Shown here in pieces: positions 46,477 through 59,273 of a DNA stretch of 64,000 bases. Below the pieces are notes generated by a model that searched no databases, had not been told where the DNA came from, and saw nothing but the letters and a program-made list of their open reading frames with translations. A program made the translations under genes and the position numbers. Within the stretch, counting starts at the first letter, position 1, and every line of letters starts with the position of its first letter. Origin of the DNA: Trichosphaerium sp. ATCC 40318 (Eukaryota > Discosea > Flabellinia > Trichosidae). Location of the stretch: positions 496,001 through 560,000 of the forward strand of contig JALMLS010000216.1 in NCBI GenBank assembly GCA_038496445.1, given 5' to 3'.

Positions 46477-47256
46477 ATGTCAGTTAAACGCCATTCATGT
46501 ATTGAACAACGAATTGCTATTTATAGTTTTCCTTGTGAGATAATAACGTACATTCTATGTTATTTAGATAAAGAACAACGTATTAACACTACAACGGTAT
46601 CTCACCTATTCAATAGCATCATAAGACAAAACGTTGGTTTTGTAAGATTATTCCTACACGACCCATTTGACGTTTATCGTCTCAAGGACAGCCCGCTACT
46701 CCGAAACACTCCAATTACTTGTCGATTATTAAATTTGTCCGCAGATCATTTGGCTTGCCTTTCAGGTGTTCACACTATTAACCTACAATGGTCAACAATA
46801 ACTGATGAAGGTATACTTGCATTGGTAAATGGGGGAGCACAACCGATTCACACCATAAACTTACAAGGAACGAAGATAACAGATATCTCACTTCAGGCTC
46901 TCAAAGACGTTCACAAGATTGACCTTTATGGTTGTAAAAACATAACCGTTAAAGGCATAAGCGCTCTCAAAGATGTACACCATATAACACTTAGATGTCC
47001 TCCTGATGAATGGCTTAAACATCTTGCTAACGTTCATACTGTTTGTATTCTTAAAGGCAGTGAAGAAATGACAGATAACGGTATACGACATTTGACAGGA
47101 GTTAAAAGATTGTACCTTACAGAATGCGTTAACATAACTAACTCAAGTTTGGAGAGCTTGATAGACCTTGAGTACGTCTATCTCAAAGATTGTCCAAATA
47201 TTTCATACCATTGTGTAAAAAACATTGAATCTCTCATCAAAATGGAAATCCGGTAA
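46477..47256 (+). CDS. F-box/LRR protein (single exon)
   Basis: A 259-residue intron-free ORF. Residues about 12-45 form an F-box (YSFPCEIITYILCYLDKEQR, INTTTVSHLFNSIIRQ). From about residue 85 come leucine-rich-type repeats (VHTINLQWSTITDEGILALV, IHTINLQGTKITDISLQALK, VKRLYLTECVNITNSSLESL, LEYVYLKDCPNISYHCVKNI) of the Cys-containing SCF-substrate type. Probably a Skp1-binding substrate receptor. Lack of introns contrasts with the first F-box gene of this window, pointing to expansion by retrocopy or duplication. Confidence 0.85.
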   Translation: MSVKRHSCIEQRIAIYSFPCEIITYILCYLDKEQRINTTTVSHLFNSIIRQNVGFVRLFLHDPFDVYRLKDSPLLRNTPITCRLLNLSADHLACLSGVHTINLQWSTITDEGILALVNGGAQPIHTINLQGTKITDISLQALKDVHKIDLYGCKNITVKGISALKDVHHITLRCPPDEWLKHLANVHTVCILKGSEEMTDNGIRHLTGVKRLYLTECVNITNSSLESLIDLEYVYLKDCPNISYHCVKNIESLIKMEIR

Positions 47257-47891
47257 ATACAAACTACAAATACGTAGGCGGTAAATCCGTGATGAAAAGA
47301 GATGTTTTCTGGTTACAAATATTTCAAATATTACTAATATTCCAAATATTATGAAATAAATGTAACACTTGAAACAAAACAGAAAAGCGCGACCAAACTA
47401 CCGTAGAACGCTTTTCAGGTGTTTAGCGTAACTTTTAACAACCGACTGACAAAAAGTTTGGCAGGTTTTTCAACAATTTCGCAACATTTAAAACATTTGC
47501 AATATTTTAAATATTTGAAATATTTTGAAATATGTAAACATCTCTAAAGACTTTTCAAATTTCGCTCAAAATCTGTATGTTGTTGAATGTATCTTCAAGG
47601 GCGTTGCTCATGGGGAGACCTAAGTATACTATTCTTAACTGTAGTCTTCAATTGCGTTCTTCTTGAGAAGTTTAAGTTTTTACCTTACTTTTGAAGCTCG
47701 CGGCTTTCGATTTTTTACGAATTTTTTTCGCGTGGCTGGAACAAATCATACCGCTATATTATCGTAGGGAATTGCTAAAATAGAAGTTCTGCTATTCTCG
47801 GTTAGCCAAATAACTTTTTTACAAAAGTTCCAAATTGGTTCGTTTCTCTTTTGTATTCTTTGATTATTTTCTTTACCAGTAGCACGCGAGA
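47257..47891. other. Intergenic stretch with AATATTT-rich inverted repeats
   Basis: Contains the AT-rich repeat arms listed separately and a 110-codon minus ORF (47802-48131) that overlaps the plus-strand acyltransferase exon 1-2 and is not supported. No gene. Confidence 0.5.
47315..47535. repeat. AT-rich inverted repeat arms
   Basis: The left arm (about 47315-47355, AAATATTTCAAATATT) and the right arm (about 47500-47535, AAATATTTGAAATATTTT) are reverse complements over 16 or more bases, with internal short repeats of AATATT. Spacing is about 150 bases. May be a hairpin, matrix-attachment-type or transcription end region. Confidence 0.55.
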
Positions 47892-50800
47892 ATGCGATAC
47901 CTTACGTCTGTAGCCATACTGCTCGTATACGTTTGTTTCAGCGCATACGCAAGTAAATGCGATAATGCATTCGTAAGTGTTGTTTTCTACGCCCAATAAG
48001 CGTTTGAGAGCAATTAGAGTCATTTTTATGTTTTTATTCACTTTTCGCTTTTTACTGGCGGATAAATAGATTAAACTCATATTGATGCGTAGGTAGCACT
48101 GTCTCAGCCATCCAATGGTCCTTTGACCCAAGCCCTACTATCATCAAGCGGAAAATGGTTTGGAGATATCGGTAGGCATAGCTAGCGCCACAACTTTGTC
48201 TTAGAGCGCTAACTGTTCACACAGGAAACTATGACAATTGCCTTCTTGAAAAAAAAGCTGTCCATTGCTTGTTGCAATTCCCTCTAGCAGCAACGCTACC
48301 ACCTAATACAACAGCACCAGATGCAACGTACGCCAGGCCGGAGAAACAATCTTCTTAATTCTTTGGTGCTTTGATGAAATGTTATTGTCTAATGTAGCTA
48401 CTAGTATTTCATGGGGTCTGTGTGTACCTAGTGAGTGCTCTTCGAGCACATTACAACAAACTTTACAGACAACAATCCCATTTTATCTGAGCGTGTTACT
48501 TCCACGTGCTGCTGGTATGTATACTTGATTCGTTTAAGATTGAAGTGCTCTTTGTCTTAAAATGCTTTTAGGAATTGGTGATACAATAAAGCATATAGCA
48601 AATATATCACACGTGACATGCAGTAACGATCCAAAACAATCACTTACATCTGGTAACAAGTCGCTCTCAATATTGATCACTCATTGTTTTTATCTTTGGG
48701 GAGTATTGTTGTTATATCTGTGATAGCTATACTATCTATAGCCGTTTTAATAAGCACAAGTATTGATTATATTATCTACAGAAAGGTTTACAATTCTTTT
48801 TTCTTTTTTGGCTCTGATTTTTTGACTTAGAAAATATCTTTCAGTAAAACCAAAGCTAACCAGCAGTTGTACGTTCCTGTTGGAGAAAATAATATTCAAG
48901 AAGACGAAGTTAAAGTTCCTTCAAAGAAGATACTGAGCAAGACCGAGGACATACTTACTAGTTTCTCGTTCCTCAGAAACTTTGAGTATTTAACAGCAAC
49001 TCAAAAAGGAAATATGGGAGCTCTAAATGGTCTACGGTACGTAATATATTTGTTGAACAATAAAAAGCGTTTATAACACTGTATAGTGTTCTCAGTATGG
49101 TCTGGGTTATCGCAGGACACTCATTTGTTTGTACGTGGAACAAACTATCTTTTTGGTTTTGTCTCATTTTTTTCTGTTTTAGACTGGGTTGTTGTTGCGG
49201 GTGGACCTACAATAAGCAACTTTCCTTACCTCTTAAAAGCATTCCAAAGACCATCTTTTCAATTTATCCTGAACGCTCCATATGCAGTTGATACGTTCTT
49301 TTTTTTGAGTGGTACGTCCTCTTATTTTCTTTGATCATTTTACGAGCTGATACTTGAATCGTAGGATTTTTGATTGCTTACTTCTTGTACACAACCTTCC
49401 AATCAAAGGGAAACTTGTCGGTCTCTGAATGGATAATGTTATATGGCACGTGCCCTTTTCTTTAAACGCAATAATATGTTTATTCTCGATTTAGTGCATA
49501 GATGGTTGAGGCTTACACCTTTACTTGCATTTGCTGTATTTGTGTACACATATTTGCTACCAGAAATAGGAAGTGGTCCATTTTGGTACAACATTGATTG
49601 CAAAACGAAAACCATGTTTATAAGTGTTTAGGTCATCTTTCAGAGGTGTTTTTGAAGCGACAGAGGTTGATCATTGTAAGCGATACTGGTGGTCTAACTT
49701 ACTTTATATTAATACATTCGTACCTTGGACAAAGGTAAAAAGATATAAATGAATAACATAGTACTAAAGTACTAATCCAAATGAACAGGGATTTTCACAA
49801 TCCTGTATGCAGTGGACCTGGTACTTGGCTAATGATATGCAATTTTTCGTGATAACACCACCTCTTATTTATCTTTACTATAAAATCCCTGTTGCTGGCC
49901 TATCAGCAATGTTGATTATAGTACTGGTTTGTAGTTTTACAAGGTATTACTGTGAGACTTTAGGTTTTTTACAAATATGCTAATAGCTTCGAAGGTTTTC
50001 TATGACTCTTAGATACGATATACCTCCAACTCTATTCGCTGGAATTAATCCGTCATCAACCCTCGAATCACAAAACTATGCTCTAAGGGAGTATACTCGT
50101 GCGTGGTACAGGATTGGTTCATACATGGTAAGTTTTCTATTAACAGTCACAAATATACTAAAGAGAGTATGCTTGTAGATAGGTGTAGTTTTCGGTTTAG
50201 TGTATCAACACAAGTCTAAACAGAAAACAAAATTATGGATAGCATCTATCATGTGGCTAGGTGTATGTGGGGGCATGTTTGCATGTATTTTTGCGACAGT
50301 GGGATTAACAAGAGAGCACCCACGTGCGTACGACTATCACAAATAGTATCCAACTTGCTTTCTTGCAAGTTGTCCGCGTCTAGTACATAAAACCTCTTGA
50401 ACTCTAACATGCTTTATAGAGGTATGGTCTACATTATTTACAAGCTTTTATAGCGCTTTTGAAATTGTGGTGTGGGCAACAGCACTGGGCTTTTTAGTGT
50501 TTACACTACTTACAGGTAATTACAATCTCCTATTTACCATAAATATGGGTTTTTAGTGTTGAACGTTGACCAACTTTTCTAAGGTCAGGGAGGATATCTT
50601 GGCGACTTTTTAGCAGCACATATTTGGCTACCATTAGCTAGACTTACTTATGGAGCTTACTTGTTCCACCCTATTTGGTACGCGGCCGCAAAACAGTTTT
50701 TAGCAAAAGAGACAAGTTGCACGCAGTTTTTCTGACATTTGCTCTCTTCCCTTTTAGGATCACTCTTGTAAGCACAAGTACTCATTCTGTTGAGAGTTAT

Positions 50801-50953
50801 TCTGATATTACGCTTGTCTACAAAGTACTTGGAAATGTACTCATTGCGTACCTGATTTCTTTTATCACGTATATGATATTAGAGCGTCCTTTTATGAACA
50901 TAGAGAAGTGGTCTTTTAGTTTTTTGCATAGAAAGAAGCCAACGTACGCTTAA
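47892..50953 (+). CDS. NRF-domain acyltransferase-3 membrane protein (nose-resistant-to-fluoxetine type)
   Basis: Exon 1 (47892-47972) is a signal peptide (MRYLTSVAILLVYVCFSAYA). Joined exons give the NRF-like domain (LLSSSGKWFGD, GNYDNCLLEKKAVHCLLQF, ISWGLCVPSECSSSTLQQ), a TM segment (IVVISVIAILSIAVLISTS), a loop, then the acyltransferase-3 core with the candidate catalytic His (RVLSMVWVIAGHSF), DTFFFLSGFLIAYFLY, RWLRLTPLLAFAVFVYTYLL, PPTLFAGINPSSTLE, a histidine-rich loop and LGDFLAAHIWLPLARLTYGA, YLFHPIW, YMILERPFMNIEKW (stop 50953). The family adds acyl groups to sugars or other acceptors across membranes and includes C. elegans NRF-6. About 14 exons; several joins, including a 51-nt intron near 48656, are inferred. 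Confidence 0.85.
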
Positions 50954-51343
50954 AATAAAAAAATAAAGCATAAAACACTGAAAAAAGTCTGTACATGCTA
51001 TCAAACAGCGATACGCAAGTTTTCTTTTACTGTGTAGCGGGCAAAACTAATCTAAAATTGGCTGAAAAGTCGTTTCTTTTCGGTTTTGAGTAGCGACTGA
51101 TTTTTTAGAAATGTTTTGTACGCTACTGAGAATCTTACTTAGTGTACTTTTACACAGGTTAGACCGTTATTTTGTTTTTGCTGCAAAGAGTCAAAATTGT
51201 CACCCAAAGTTGAACAAAGTTGAAAAAAGTCGTTTCGATCATTTTTAGATCATAATGTACTCCTAGTGTACGTATATATGAAGGTTGATAAAAAGCGCTT
51301 ATAATTAAGAAAAAGAGAAAGTTGTTTGTTTGATCGTCGGTAA
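50954..51343. other. Intergenic region, no gene seen
   Basis: 3' flank of the acyltransferase gene and 5' flank of the helicase gene. Repeated AAAGTTGAA(C/A)AAAGT motifs near 51210-51230 were noticed but are short. Confidence 0.6.
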
Positions 51344-54300
51344 ATGGATAGAAATCAAGGCGAATGGAAGACTACGGGTAAGAAGAGATCCACAACGCAA
51401 AGGCAGAGGCTTCCAAAAACCACAGCCTCTTCTTCTGAAGACGATACGCAAGCATGGCGCGTTGCGGTATCTCCCGCGAGCGTTCACGGGCGTGAAAACG
51501 TTCGATTGAAACACAGAGTATTTCTAGGTGCGTTACGGTCTAAAAATTGCTCTTTTAAATCTTATAGGCGGAACTAAGCATCTCACGGAAGATGAGCTGT
51601 TTTCTTGTGTTACTAAAATCATTAAAGAAATTGGCATTCCTGGTGAGGTCGTAGACGTACACGTAGTGCGAAAAGATGGTGTGTTTAGCAACCAGTTGTT
51701 TTCATAAAACATTTTTTTTTTTTGTAATTTGAATACTTATCCATCAATCAGGTGTTCCTCAAGGTCACGGTTATATAAACGTGAGTAACCCTGAAATTGC
51801 TACGAAATTAATCGAGATTGAGTGGTTGTATTGCACTAGTGTTAAGGTACGAAAAAGAATAAACCAAATAGACGCTAAAACAAATATTTGAGTGTCTTTT
51901 TGTAAATGTTTTAAAGCGACAAACTCGTTTTCGTTTCTTTAGAAAATATTTTGTTTTTTGTTGTTGTTCTGACTTTTTATGGCATAGGTGCAAGTACGGC
52001 CTTACTTTAGCAGGCCTGAATACATTGAAAATGATCTACGTGTTGAGCGTACTCTAGTATCTATGAATCAGACACCTAGTCACGGTACTGGTATAAAAAT
52101 AGAGGAAACAAGAAGCAAGGTACGTTTTTTTTTGTTTGGTTTTTTTTTTGTTTTACATAAATAGTAATCAATTCATGAACCCTTATCTGTTTCTAAACAA
52201 TGCCCACAATAATATTTACGCTTGTGAGACTTGTTTGTTATTACTTTGAAAGAAAGAAAAGCGTTGGCAATGTAAGCATTTTCAAGTACTTATTATGAGC
52301 TGTAGAAAGGACCACTGAACCTAGGAGAGAAGCTTACGCTCGTATTAAAAATAGTGAATAAGAGCCCACAACCTGCTGTCCTACAAGAGGTTGTATCAAT
52401 TCCTAAACGACCAGAATTTCGGGTGTACCCAAATTTTAGACCTTTGCAATACAAGAACAGTACGTCAGATGCTTAGAATTAATCAAAATTTATTTTCTTG
52501 ATCAAATTGAATAGTATTAATTTTTTCATAAGGTCCAGAGGTTCAAGCGAACAATGCGCAGTTCAGGGTACGTCTAAATAGCTTTTTTTTTTGATTTTTT
52601 TTTCTTTTTTCATTTCACTTGAGATTAATCTAAACGTTTTTAATTAGCAAGTATCAGTACCTGCTGGTGGTTCACATAGAGTTCACGTAATTTTTGATCC
52701 GAAAGAACCATTTTTGAGACATGGGTTGTACAGGTAATTTGCGGATACTTATTTTTATTTGTTTATTTTTTCTTCTTTTTGTTTTTGTTATATTTCGTTG
52801 TCTTTGATGAGAAGCACTCTGGCAGGGGCCATATGAGGGACTGACATTTATGTCATCTCTGTGAATTTACACCAGAGCGCTGAGACAGTCTAAACTAAAG
52901 CGAAACACTAATTTTAAGTAATTTTTCTTTTTATTAAAGTCCATTTTAGGCTTGTTATTGCGTTTCGGTTCGCGAACTTTGCAGTGTCTAAACATATTAA
53001 AGTAGAAGTATCTCATACACAAGGTATGTCCACATTCGATGTCCAAAATATTTTGACACTTTGTTTAGAATTAGCACTTCTACAGCCTAAAACAAAGTAT
53101 GTTATTAATGAGGACAACGAACATGATAACCAACGTGTTATTGTACCTGCTTTCCCACCAAGCCGTAAGACATCTCCTCAATTACGAGCGATAATAATGG
53201 GATCACGTATGGTCGAAGGACTTAAGGAATATGCCATACCTGAGTCCATAGCAGTACGAAACTCTTAGTTTTGGTTAAGTTTCGTAAACTAATATTTTCA
53301 CTGAAGGGAAAGAAACAGACGTTCAAGGATAAGAATCTTAACCCTTGGGGTGCTCAGCAAAATTATCGGTCACGTATGCACGATTTGTTATGGTTTGAAG
53401 AGGCAAAACGAAAGAAACTTATGAGACAAACATATTTGTACAATGTGTCATTAGAAAATGTCACTTCTTACAACAAGTACGGTTTTTGTTGAGGAGTACA
53501 TCTTGCTTATTTATACATTTCTTAGAGGAGGTAAGACTGTTGAAATTCAGAAAGGTGATGACGCTTTGTTGCGTGTATTTGTACCAGGGTTAGCTGATAG
53601 TAGGCCTTATGTGGAAACTGGTGACATTGTCTATGCTTGGACTGAAAAAAGTATTATTCTTTTGTTGCTTGTTGTTACATTTCTCATATTATGGTAGATG
53701 CAGATGTCGAATTTGAGGGTGTCGTATTCCGTATAGATGCGGGCCACTGTTACCTTATGTTTTCGAAGGACTTTCATGACCGTGTCACTCCTGGAGACCG
53801 ATTTGTTATAAAATTTACATTAAACAGAAATCATTTCCGGTTTATGCATAGGGCGGTTGATAATGCTAATATTGATCTTGTATGGCCTGAATATAATGGT
53901 ACTGTTTATTTAAAGTTACCACTTTGGGCACTTACTTATTTAAAAAGGTGCATCGACCTTGAAAGGTAAAAATAGTGTAATTTCTGCAGATCAACTTCGA
54001 TGGTTTGATAAGGCCATCTCTAATAATCCAACTCAAGTATCTGTAATTCTTAGTGTTCTCAACACACATCCACCCATTGCGTACGTTAATTGTAGGACGT
54101 ATAACCCTACAACACCAAGAGAGCTAGACTTTAATTGTTCTTCCGATTTTTTTTGTTTTTGTATCTTTTTCTCACCTTTTTTCATAGTCGGGAGCCATTT
54201 TTATTATTCGGTCCATTTGGCACTGGTAAATCAAGGACGTTGGTTGAGATGATAATGCAAATTCTTTATAGTCAGGAAAACTCAAAAGTGCTTGTTTGTG

Positions 54301-57300
54301 CTGCATCTGAGAGGTTAGTAAAATTATCATTTTATAGTCCTTGTATCTTATTGATTTTATTATAGTGCTGCTGATGTTTTCACAACTAATCTTTGCCGAT
54401 ATGGCGGTATTACGCCACATAATTTATTCCGCCTTTATGCAAGAAACCATCCTCGGTTTGCTGTTAAAAAAGGCACAGTGCCTTTTACGTACTATAATGA
54501 TGCTCAAGAATCATTTGGTATTCGTCCTTTACCTCAGTTACAAGCATGTAAGATAATTGTATGTACTAGGTACGTTGTGCAGATGCTTAAGCTTTTTTAG
54601 GATCTCGTGTGTTGCACTAACTTTTCTAACTTTTTTATAATAGCTTGTCTGCTGGTTATCTTTGCAATACTGGCATTGATAATAGTCACTTTACACATTT
54701 AATACTTGATGAAGCAACACAAATGAATGAAGCTGAAGCTTTGATTCCTATCTCTTTAGTAAGCAAGAATTGCATAATTGTGATGGCTGGTGATGAAAGA
54801 CAGGTTAGTAAATTAAATTTTACTTTTTTTTTTGTTGCTCAACTTTACGCTAGGTCGGCCCTAAATTACATGGTCGTGCTGTAATTGATCAAATGTTATC
54901 AAATTCTGTTATGGGCAGGTTAAAAGAACTGAAGTTATACAAACGAGTACGCAGTGGTGGCACAGTTTATTGTATTTTTTGGTGGTTTTTTTTGCTTTTT
55001 GTTTTATTGTGTTTTGATTATTAAATTCTTTATTTAGCCTACAGCACGTTGTACAACGTTGAGTGTAAATTATAGAACTAATAGAAGCCTTCTTCGAGTT
55101 ACTTCTGATCTATTCTACCAGTCAAAGATCAAAGCAACAGTAAACAAAGAGTTTGGCGCAATTTCTAAATGGGATAAACTACCATCTACAAAGTACCCTT
55201 TAATGTTCTTTGGTATTGAAGGTAGAGGTGTCAGGTATGTTCATTTCCTTTCTTTCTCACCGTTTTCTTCATCTCGTTAATTAAATATACGTTAGGGAGG
55301 GTGATTCACCTAGTTTCTACAACCCACATGAAGCAATAGAAGTTTCTGATTTAGTTGAAAGTATGTTGCAACAAAGTGTCACAGAAGATGATATTGGTGT
55401 AATAACACCATACTATAAACAGGTAGCATATATACACTAACATCTAAGACTGTATTTCGCTAATTTGTATGTGTCAAGGCTCAAAAAATTCGTTTCTTGC
55501 TTAAACGCAGAGGAATCTCGTAAGTTCTTTTTTCTCCAAAGAGAAAGCCTTGAACGAAATGCATTTTCTTAACTACTTTCTTTGTAGGCGTATTAAAGTT
55601 GGTGATGTTTCCTCTTTTCAAGGCACTGAGAAAAAGGCTATCATCCTTTCAACAGTCCGTGTATCAAAGAACTGGCTTGATTATGATAAGAAGAATGGTC
55701 TAGGCTTTTTGTTTAACCCTCAACTTCTCAATACAGCTATGACCCGAGCTATTGCTCTTGTAGTTGTAGTGGTACGCCAAAGAATGCCTTTATTATAGAA
55801 CGAACTTTAATATCGTTATAACAGGGTGATCCGTACCTGCTAAGCATGGATATGTGTTGGAAACGTATACTTGAGAACTGTAGGCACAATGGCGCCTATT
55901 TTGGACCAGATTTGCACAAAGAGTATCTAGAGAGTAGAGCTAAACAAGAAAAGCGGCGGTCAAGGTCACTATCGCGGAGATCTCGCTCACACTCAAGAAC
56001 AAGCATGGATACAGGCGTATGTTACATGTCAAGTATTTATGGCTTATATTGTGATAGCATGAGTCCAGCGTATCGGAATACTCTTCTTCGAGTAGTACTT
56101 ATTCGTATTCAAGCTCTTTGAGCTCAGTAAGCACAATAAGTACGCGATCAGAGAACAATAATCATCGAGGAAGATCAAAAACAAGTAAGTATACCTAGTC
56201 AATTTACTATGCTTGTATTGACCTTTTCTGTGTTACTAGCTGTTCCTCAGCAAGCTATAAGTTGGAGTGCAGTGGCAAGACGATCTAAAAGCGTTGGTAT
56301 GTAAACCCCTGTTAGTTAGAGTTCTTTTCTTTTTTATTCTTTTCGTTTGTTTTTTGTAGAATAGCGCAAAGTATTTTGTACTTTGTTGTTGTTTTTTACG
56401 CGTTCTTGTTTTACTGAGCCATAGACTCTGATTCAGCTCCTGAGATGGAGCCATCGCGGTTAAGACCTATAGGCCCACCAAGAGGTGCTCTTACGAGAGT
56501 GTAGCTAATTATGACGACTGTTTTTTGCTAAATCTTCTTTTTAGCTCGTGGTACAGATCCTGTAGCTACACCTGCTAGTTCTGTTGCTAGTTCAAGACGT
56601 AGTTCTATAGATTCTATGGCCTCCTGGACATCAGAGGTACTTTCTCAAGATTCGAAACTACCTCGATCTTCAAGCGTAAGTCACAGAATCTATCCCACTG
56701 GGTGCTCAAGTTTTTTGGCTAGGATGTTTCTTTGAGTTCTCGAATGAGTTCGTTCCCGCCTCCTGGATTCGGTAGTGTCGGACAGTACCCAGAATCTGAT
56801 AGTAGTTACCACTCACACGCGTCTCACGCTTCACATGCCTCTCATGCTTCTTCTCCCTTCCATGCTGCTGGCTATGCATCAGTACGATTTAAATAGCCTT
56901 AAAATCCTCGTCATCTCATTCTTCTCTCAGGTTTACTCGCCGTTCGGTTTTCCTTCGACAGCGAAGTCTAACTCTTCTTTCAACTTCCCACATGAACAAG
57001 CTCCTCCAAGTGAACCCATGACGCTCTTTTCAGAGGTACAACACCTAGAGCTAACTTTTTTTTTTGTCCTTTACAAGTAACTTAACATTATCAATTAAGC
57101 AACAACCCAATCCAATTGGCCCAAGTTTGGCACCTAAATCAAACGAACTACTCGGGTTTGACTGTATCTACACAATAAGAGAATCAGGTCACAACTTTGT
57201 ATTTAAATCGCCTACACTACGTGCACCGAACCTAGTAGTTTATAGCAACCCAAAAGACTTGGAAGTCCATATTTCTCTATTTGGGCTACAACCTATCATA

Positions 57301-57558
57301 CAGCAAGTAGGCGATAAACTTTCAATGCAATTTACAATATGCGGGCATTTACAATCAGCTGTGTATAGTTACGGCGTTACACCAGCTAATTTACTTATTG
57401 TTATACCGTATGGTTACGATGAGAAGGCTGTTGATGTTTCAAGGAATGAAACGTTACTTCGGATACGTATACCAAAGAGTATGCCTCTTAGGAGGCGTAT
57501 AGAACCACGACAGTTCCCTGATGGATTAATGGAGCCTTTTAGTTTAATGAACCTTTAA
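51344..57558 (+). CDS. RRM-SF1 helicase (MOV10/Armitage-like)-Ser-rich-Hsp20-like fusion
   Basis: About 25 exons from ATG 51344. N-terminal RRM: RNP2 HRVFLGGTKHL, RNP1 GVPQGHGYINV. A beta-rich part (LTLVLKIVNKSPQPAVLQEV, GSHRVHVIFDPKEPF) resembles the MOV10 N-terminal region. The helicase core has Walker A FGPFGTGKSRT, LILDEATQMNEAEALIP, MAGDERQ, TTLSVNYRTNRSL, DVSSFQGTEKKAIILSTVRV and NTAMTRA. It continues into an SR/Ser-rich tail (RSRSLSRRSRSHS; HASHASHASHA) and a final beta-sandwich (LEVHISLFGLQPIIQQVG, YGYDEKAVDV, LLRIRIPKS) like an alpha-crystallin domain. MOV10/SDE3/Armitage helicases act in RNA silencing and decay. Stop at 57558. The fusion was followed through open frames and consensus introns but is not transcript-proven. 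Confidence 0.8.
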
Positions 57559-58423
57559 AAAAGACGATTCTTTTTTTTTGCTGCTTTTTTTTTTTGCTGG
57601 TTTGGCTGTGGCTGTGTATGATTGCTTATATAATGTGTGATGTATGTAATTTTAGTGTTTGTACTTGTAACTTTTGCACATTGACAAGTGTTGCAGCAGA
57701 AAAAAAAAAGGAGAAAAAGAAGAAAATAATAATAATTAATTACAAAACACTGGTCTTTGCTTGGAAATTTGTTACTTCACTGTTAAGTCAATTGCATATT
57801 TACAATATAAATACCTGAGATTACAAAAGAGTATAGAAGACTACAGGCATTATGAAAGAGACAGTTATAAACGCTATGCAAACTTTGATGTTAAAAAGAA
57901 GGTTACATAATTATTTAAACATTTCAGTACATCTCACGTGCCTACAACCACGGAGGTCCAATACCTTTACATCATCAGTGTTTGATAGGTTGATAGTATG
58001 TGCACTTGCGAGGCTTTCCATGCATGTCCAGTGATCCCTCTACAACCTGATAGGTCTATTTTATGTACTCCACGCAAAGCTGATACACCTTTATCTGTTA
58101 CAGCTTACAACTTAGACCAATTGTGTGTACACCTGCTAAGGGCATCACATCGGAATCTGTCACCTTTGTTTGACTCAAATCAATGCAACGTGCCTGCTAA
58201 GGATGAAATACCGGCATCTGTTATTTGCATGCAACCCTAACCTATTGTGTTCACCTTTCCTGCCAACTTATACAGCATGTTATCTGTAACTTCAGAATAA
58301 GGAAGTGTTATATGTGGTGTTCCTACAAGAGAAGTGATTCTAGATGATAGGCAAAATGGAGGCTAAACTTGGTTGAGAGTTTACAAGTACAATAAAGAAA
58401 GTACCAAAGCAAGTGAGAAATAG
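57559..58423. other. Intergenic stretch with degenerate tandem repeat
   Basis: Begins with a T-rich 3' flank. No intact gene; a diverged repeat lies at 58030-58290 (listed). Confidence 0.55.
58030..58290 (+). repeat. Diverged tandem repeat, period about 62 bases
   Basis: Units beginning at about 58070, 58132, 58193 and 58259 share CC(A/T)CGCAAAG or CCTGCTAAGG and CATCTGTTA-type segments (PRKADTPLSVT, PAKGITSESVT, PAKDEIPASV in different frames). Spacing of 62, 61 and 66 bases breaks any common frame, so a once-coding repeat may be decayed. A fainter unit may lie upstream near 57935. Confidence 0.5.
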
Positions 58424-58805
58424 ACAGCTTTAAAAAAGAAGAGTTGAAACAGCAAACAAACACGTTGCATATGCGAATTGGTGAGATTTATACGCAGAAT
58501 AAAGACTATTCTGATTCTGTTACCGATTACATACACCGACTTGCGGAAAAGTTCGTAAAGATTAATCTAGAGAACAAATTTGCAACGATATTGTCAATGT
58601 AGGTGTGAGTTAAATCAATCGTAAAAGTTGACTTTTTCTTTCAAAATACCTTGTTTTGTTTGTGTTTTTTTTGTAGTTGGTTGCTAAGTTGAAGCGATGT
58701 AAGCAAGCGGTATAGACTGATTTTGGCACAGCTGTAAAGCTGCACATCCTTATACCGATTGAGAAGCTGAAGATTGAAATACTTCGCAGCCACTTTGAAA
58801 AGTAA
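58424..58805 (+). pseudogene. Probable pseudogene fragment of a helical protein
   Basis: A first open run (58424-58602) reads EELKQQTNTLHMRIGEIYTQ, KDYSDSVTDYIHRLAEKF and ends in TAG. A second (58677-58805) reads LVAKLKRCKQA, then an in-frame TAG at 58713-58715, then KLHILIPIEKLKIEILRSHF. A T-rich GTAG intron-like segment lies between. Two stops in otherwise coherent, helical coding sequence suggest decay. No family recognised. Confidence 0.45.
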
Positions 58806-59021
58806 TGGAAATTTAAGAAAAATCAAAGTTGGCCTAGTTTTCGATGCTTACCATGTTTGTTTCGATCAAAAAGCCCAACCGGGAACTAACACAATAAAGA
58901 CTACTCGGTATTTTATACCATTGACCAAACACTTAAGTCTTACAAGAATACACAAAGGTTTTCTTGGCTCAGTCTTTTTTTGTGTTTTTGAATAAAGTAA
59001 AACGCGAAACTTCAACACAAC

Positions 59022-59273
59022 ATGGCAACAACCAGTACAGATAAGAAAAATACACCTGCTCCTATTCCGCACACTCCTGGAGGATATGAGAAACAATGCG
59101 AACGTAAATGCTCAGTGCCTGTTACACGCGATTGGCCGCCTCAGAACCTCAAGGATTGGCCTGTTAAAGACGATCCCGACGATAGGTGCTCAATGGGACG
59201 TTATTTCATTACATTTGCATGTACTGTATGTGGATATTGCCCAAACTGTACAACAAGTTGCATTAGCACTTAA
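59022..59273 (+). CDS. Small cysteine-rich protein, 83 residues
   Basis: Single exon. A Thr/Pro-rich start (MATTSTDKKNTPAPIPHTPG) is followed by CERKCSVPVTRDWPPQNLKD, a DDPDDRC patch and a C-terminus with CTVCGYCPNCTTSC, i.e. three or more CxxC-type pairs that could bind metal. No signal peptide. No family recognised. A T-rich segment and AATAAA-like sequence just upstream may be promoter. Confidence 0.55.
   Translation: MATTSTDKKNTPAPIPHTPGGYEKQCERKCSVPVTRDWPPQNLKDWPVKDDPDDRCSMGRYFITFACTVCGYCPNCTTSCIST

Noticed and set aside
47802-48131. Minus-strand ORF of 109 codons
   Set aside because: It overlaps the signal-peptide exon and the NRF exon of the plus-strand acyltransferase gene and has no recognisable domain.
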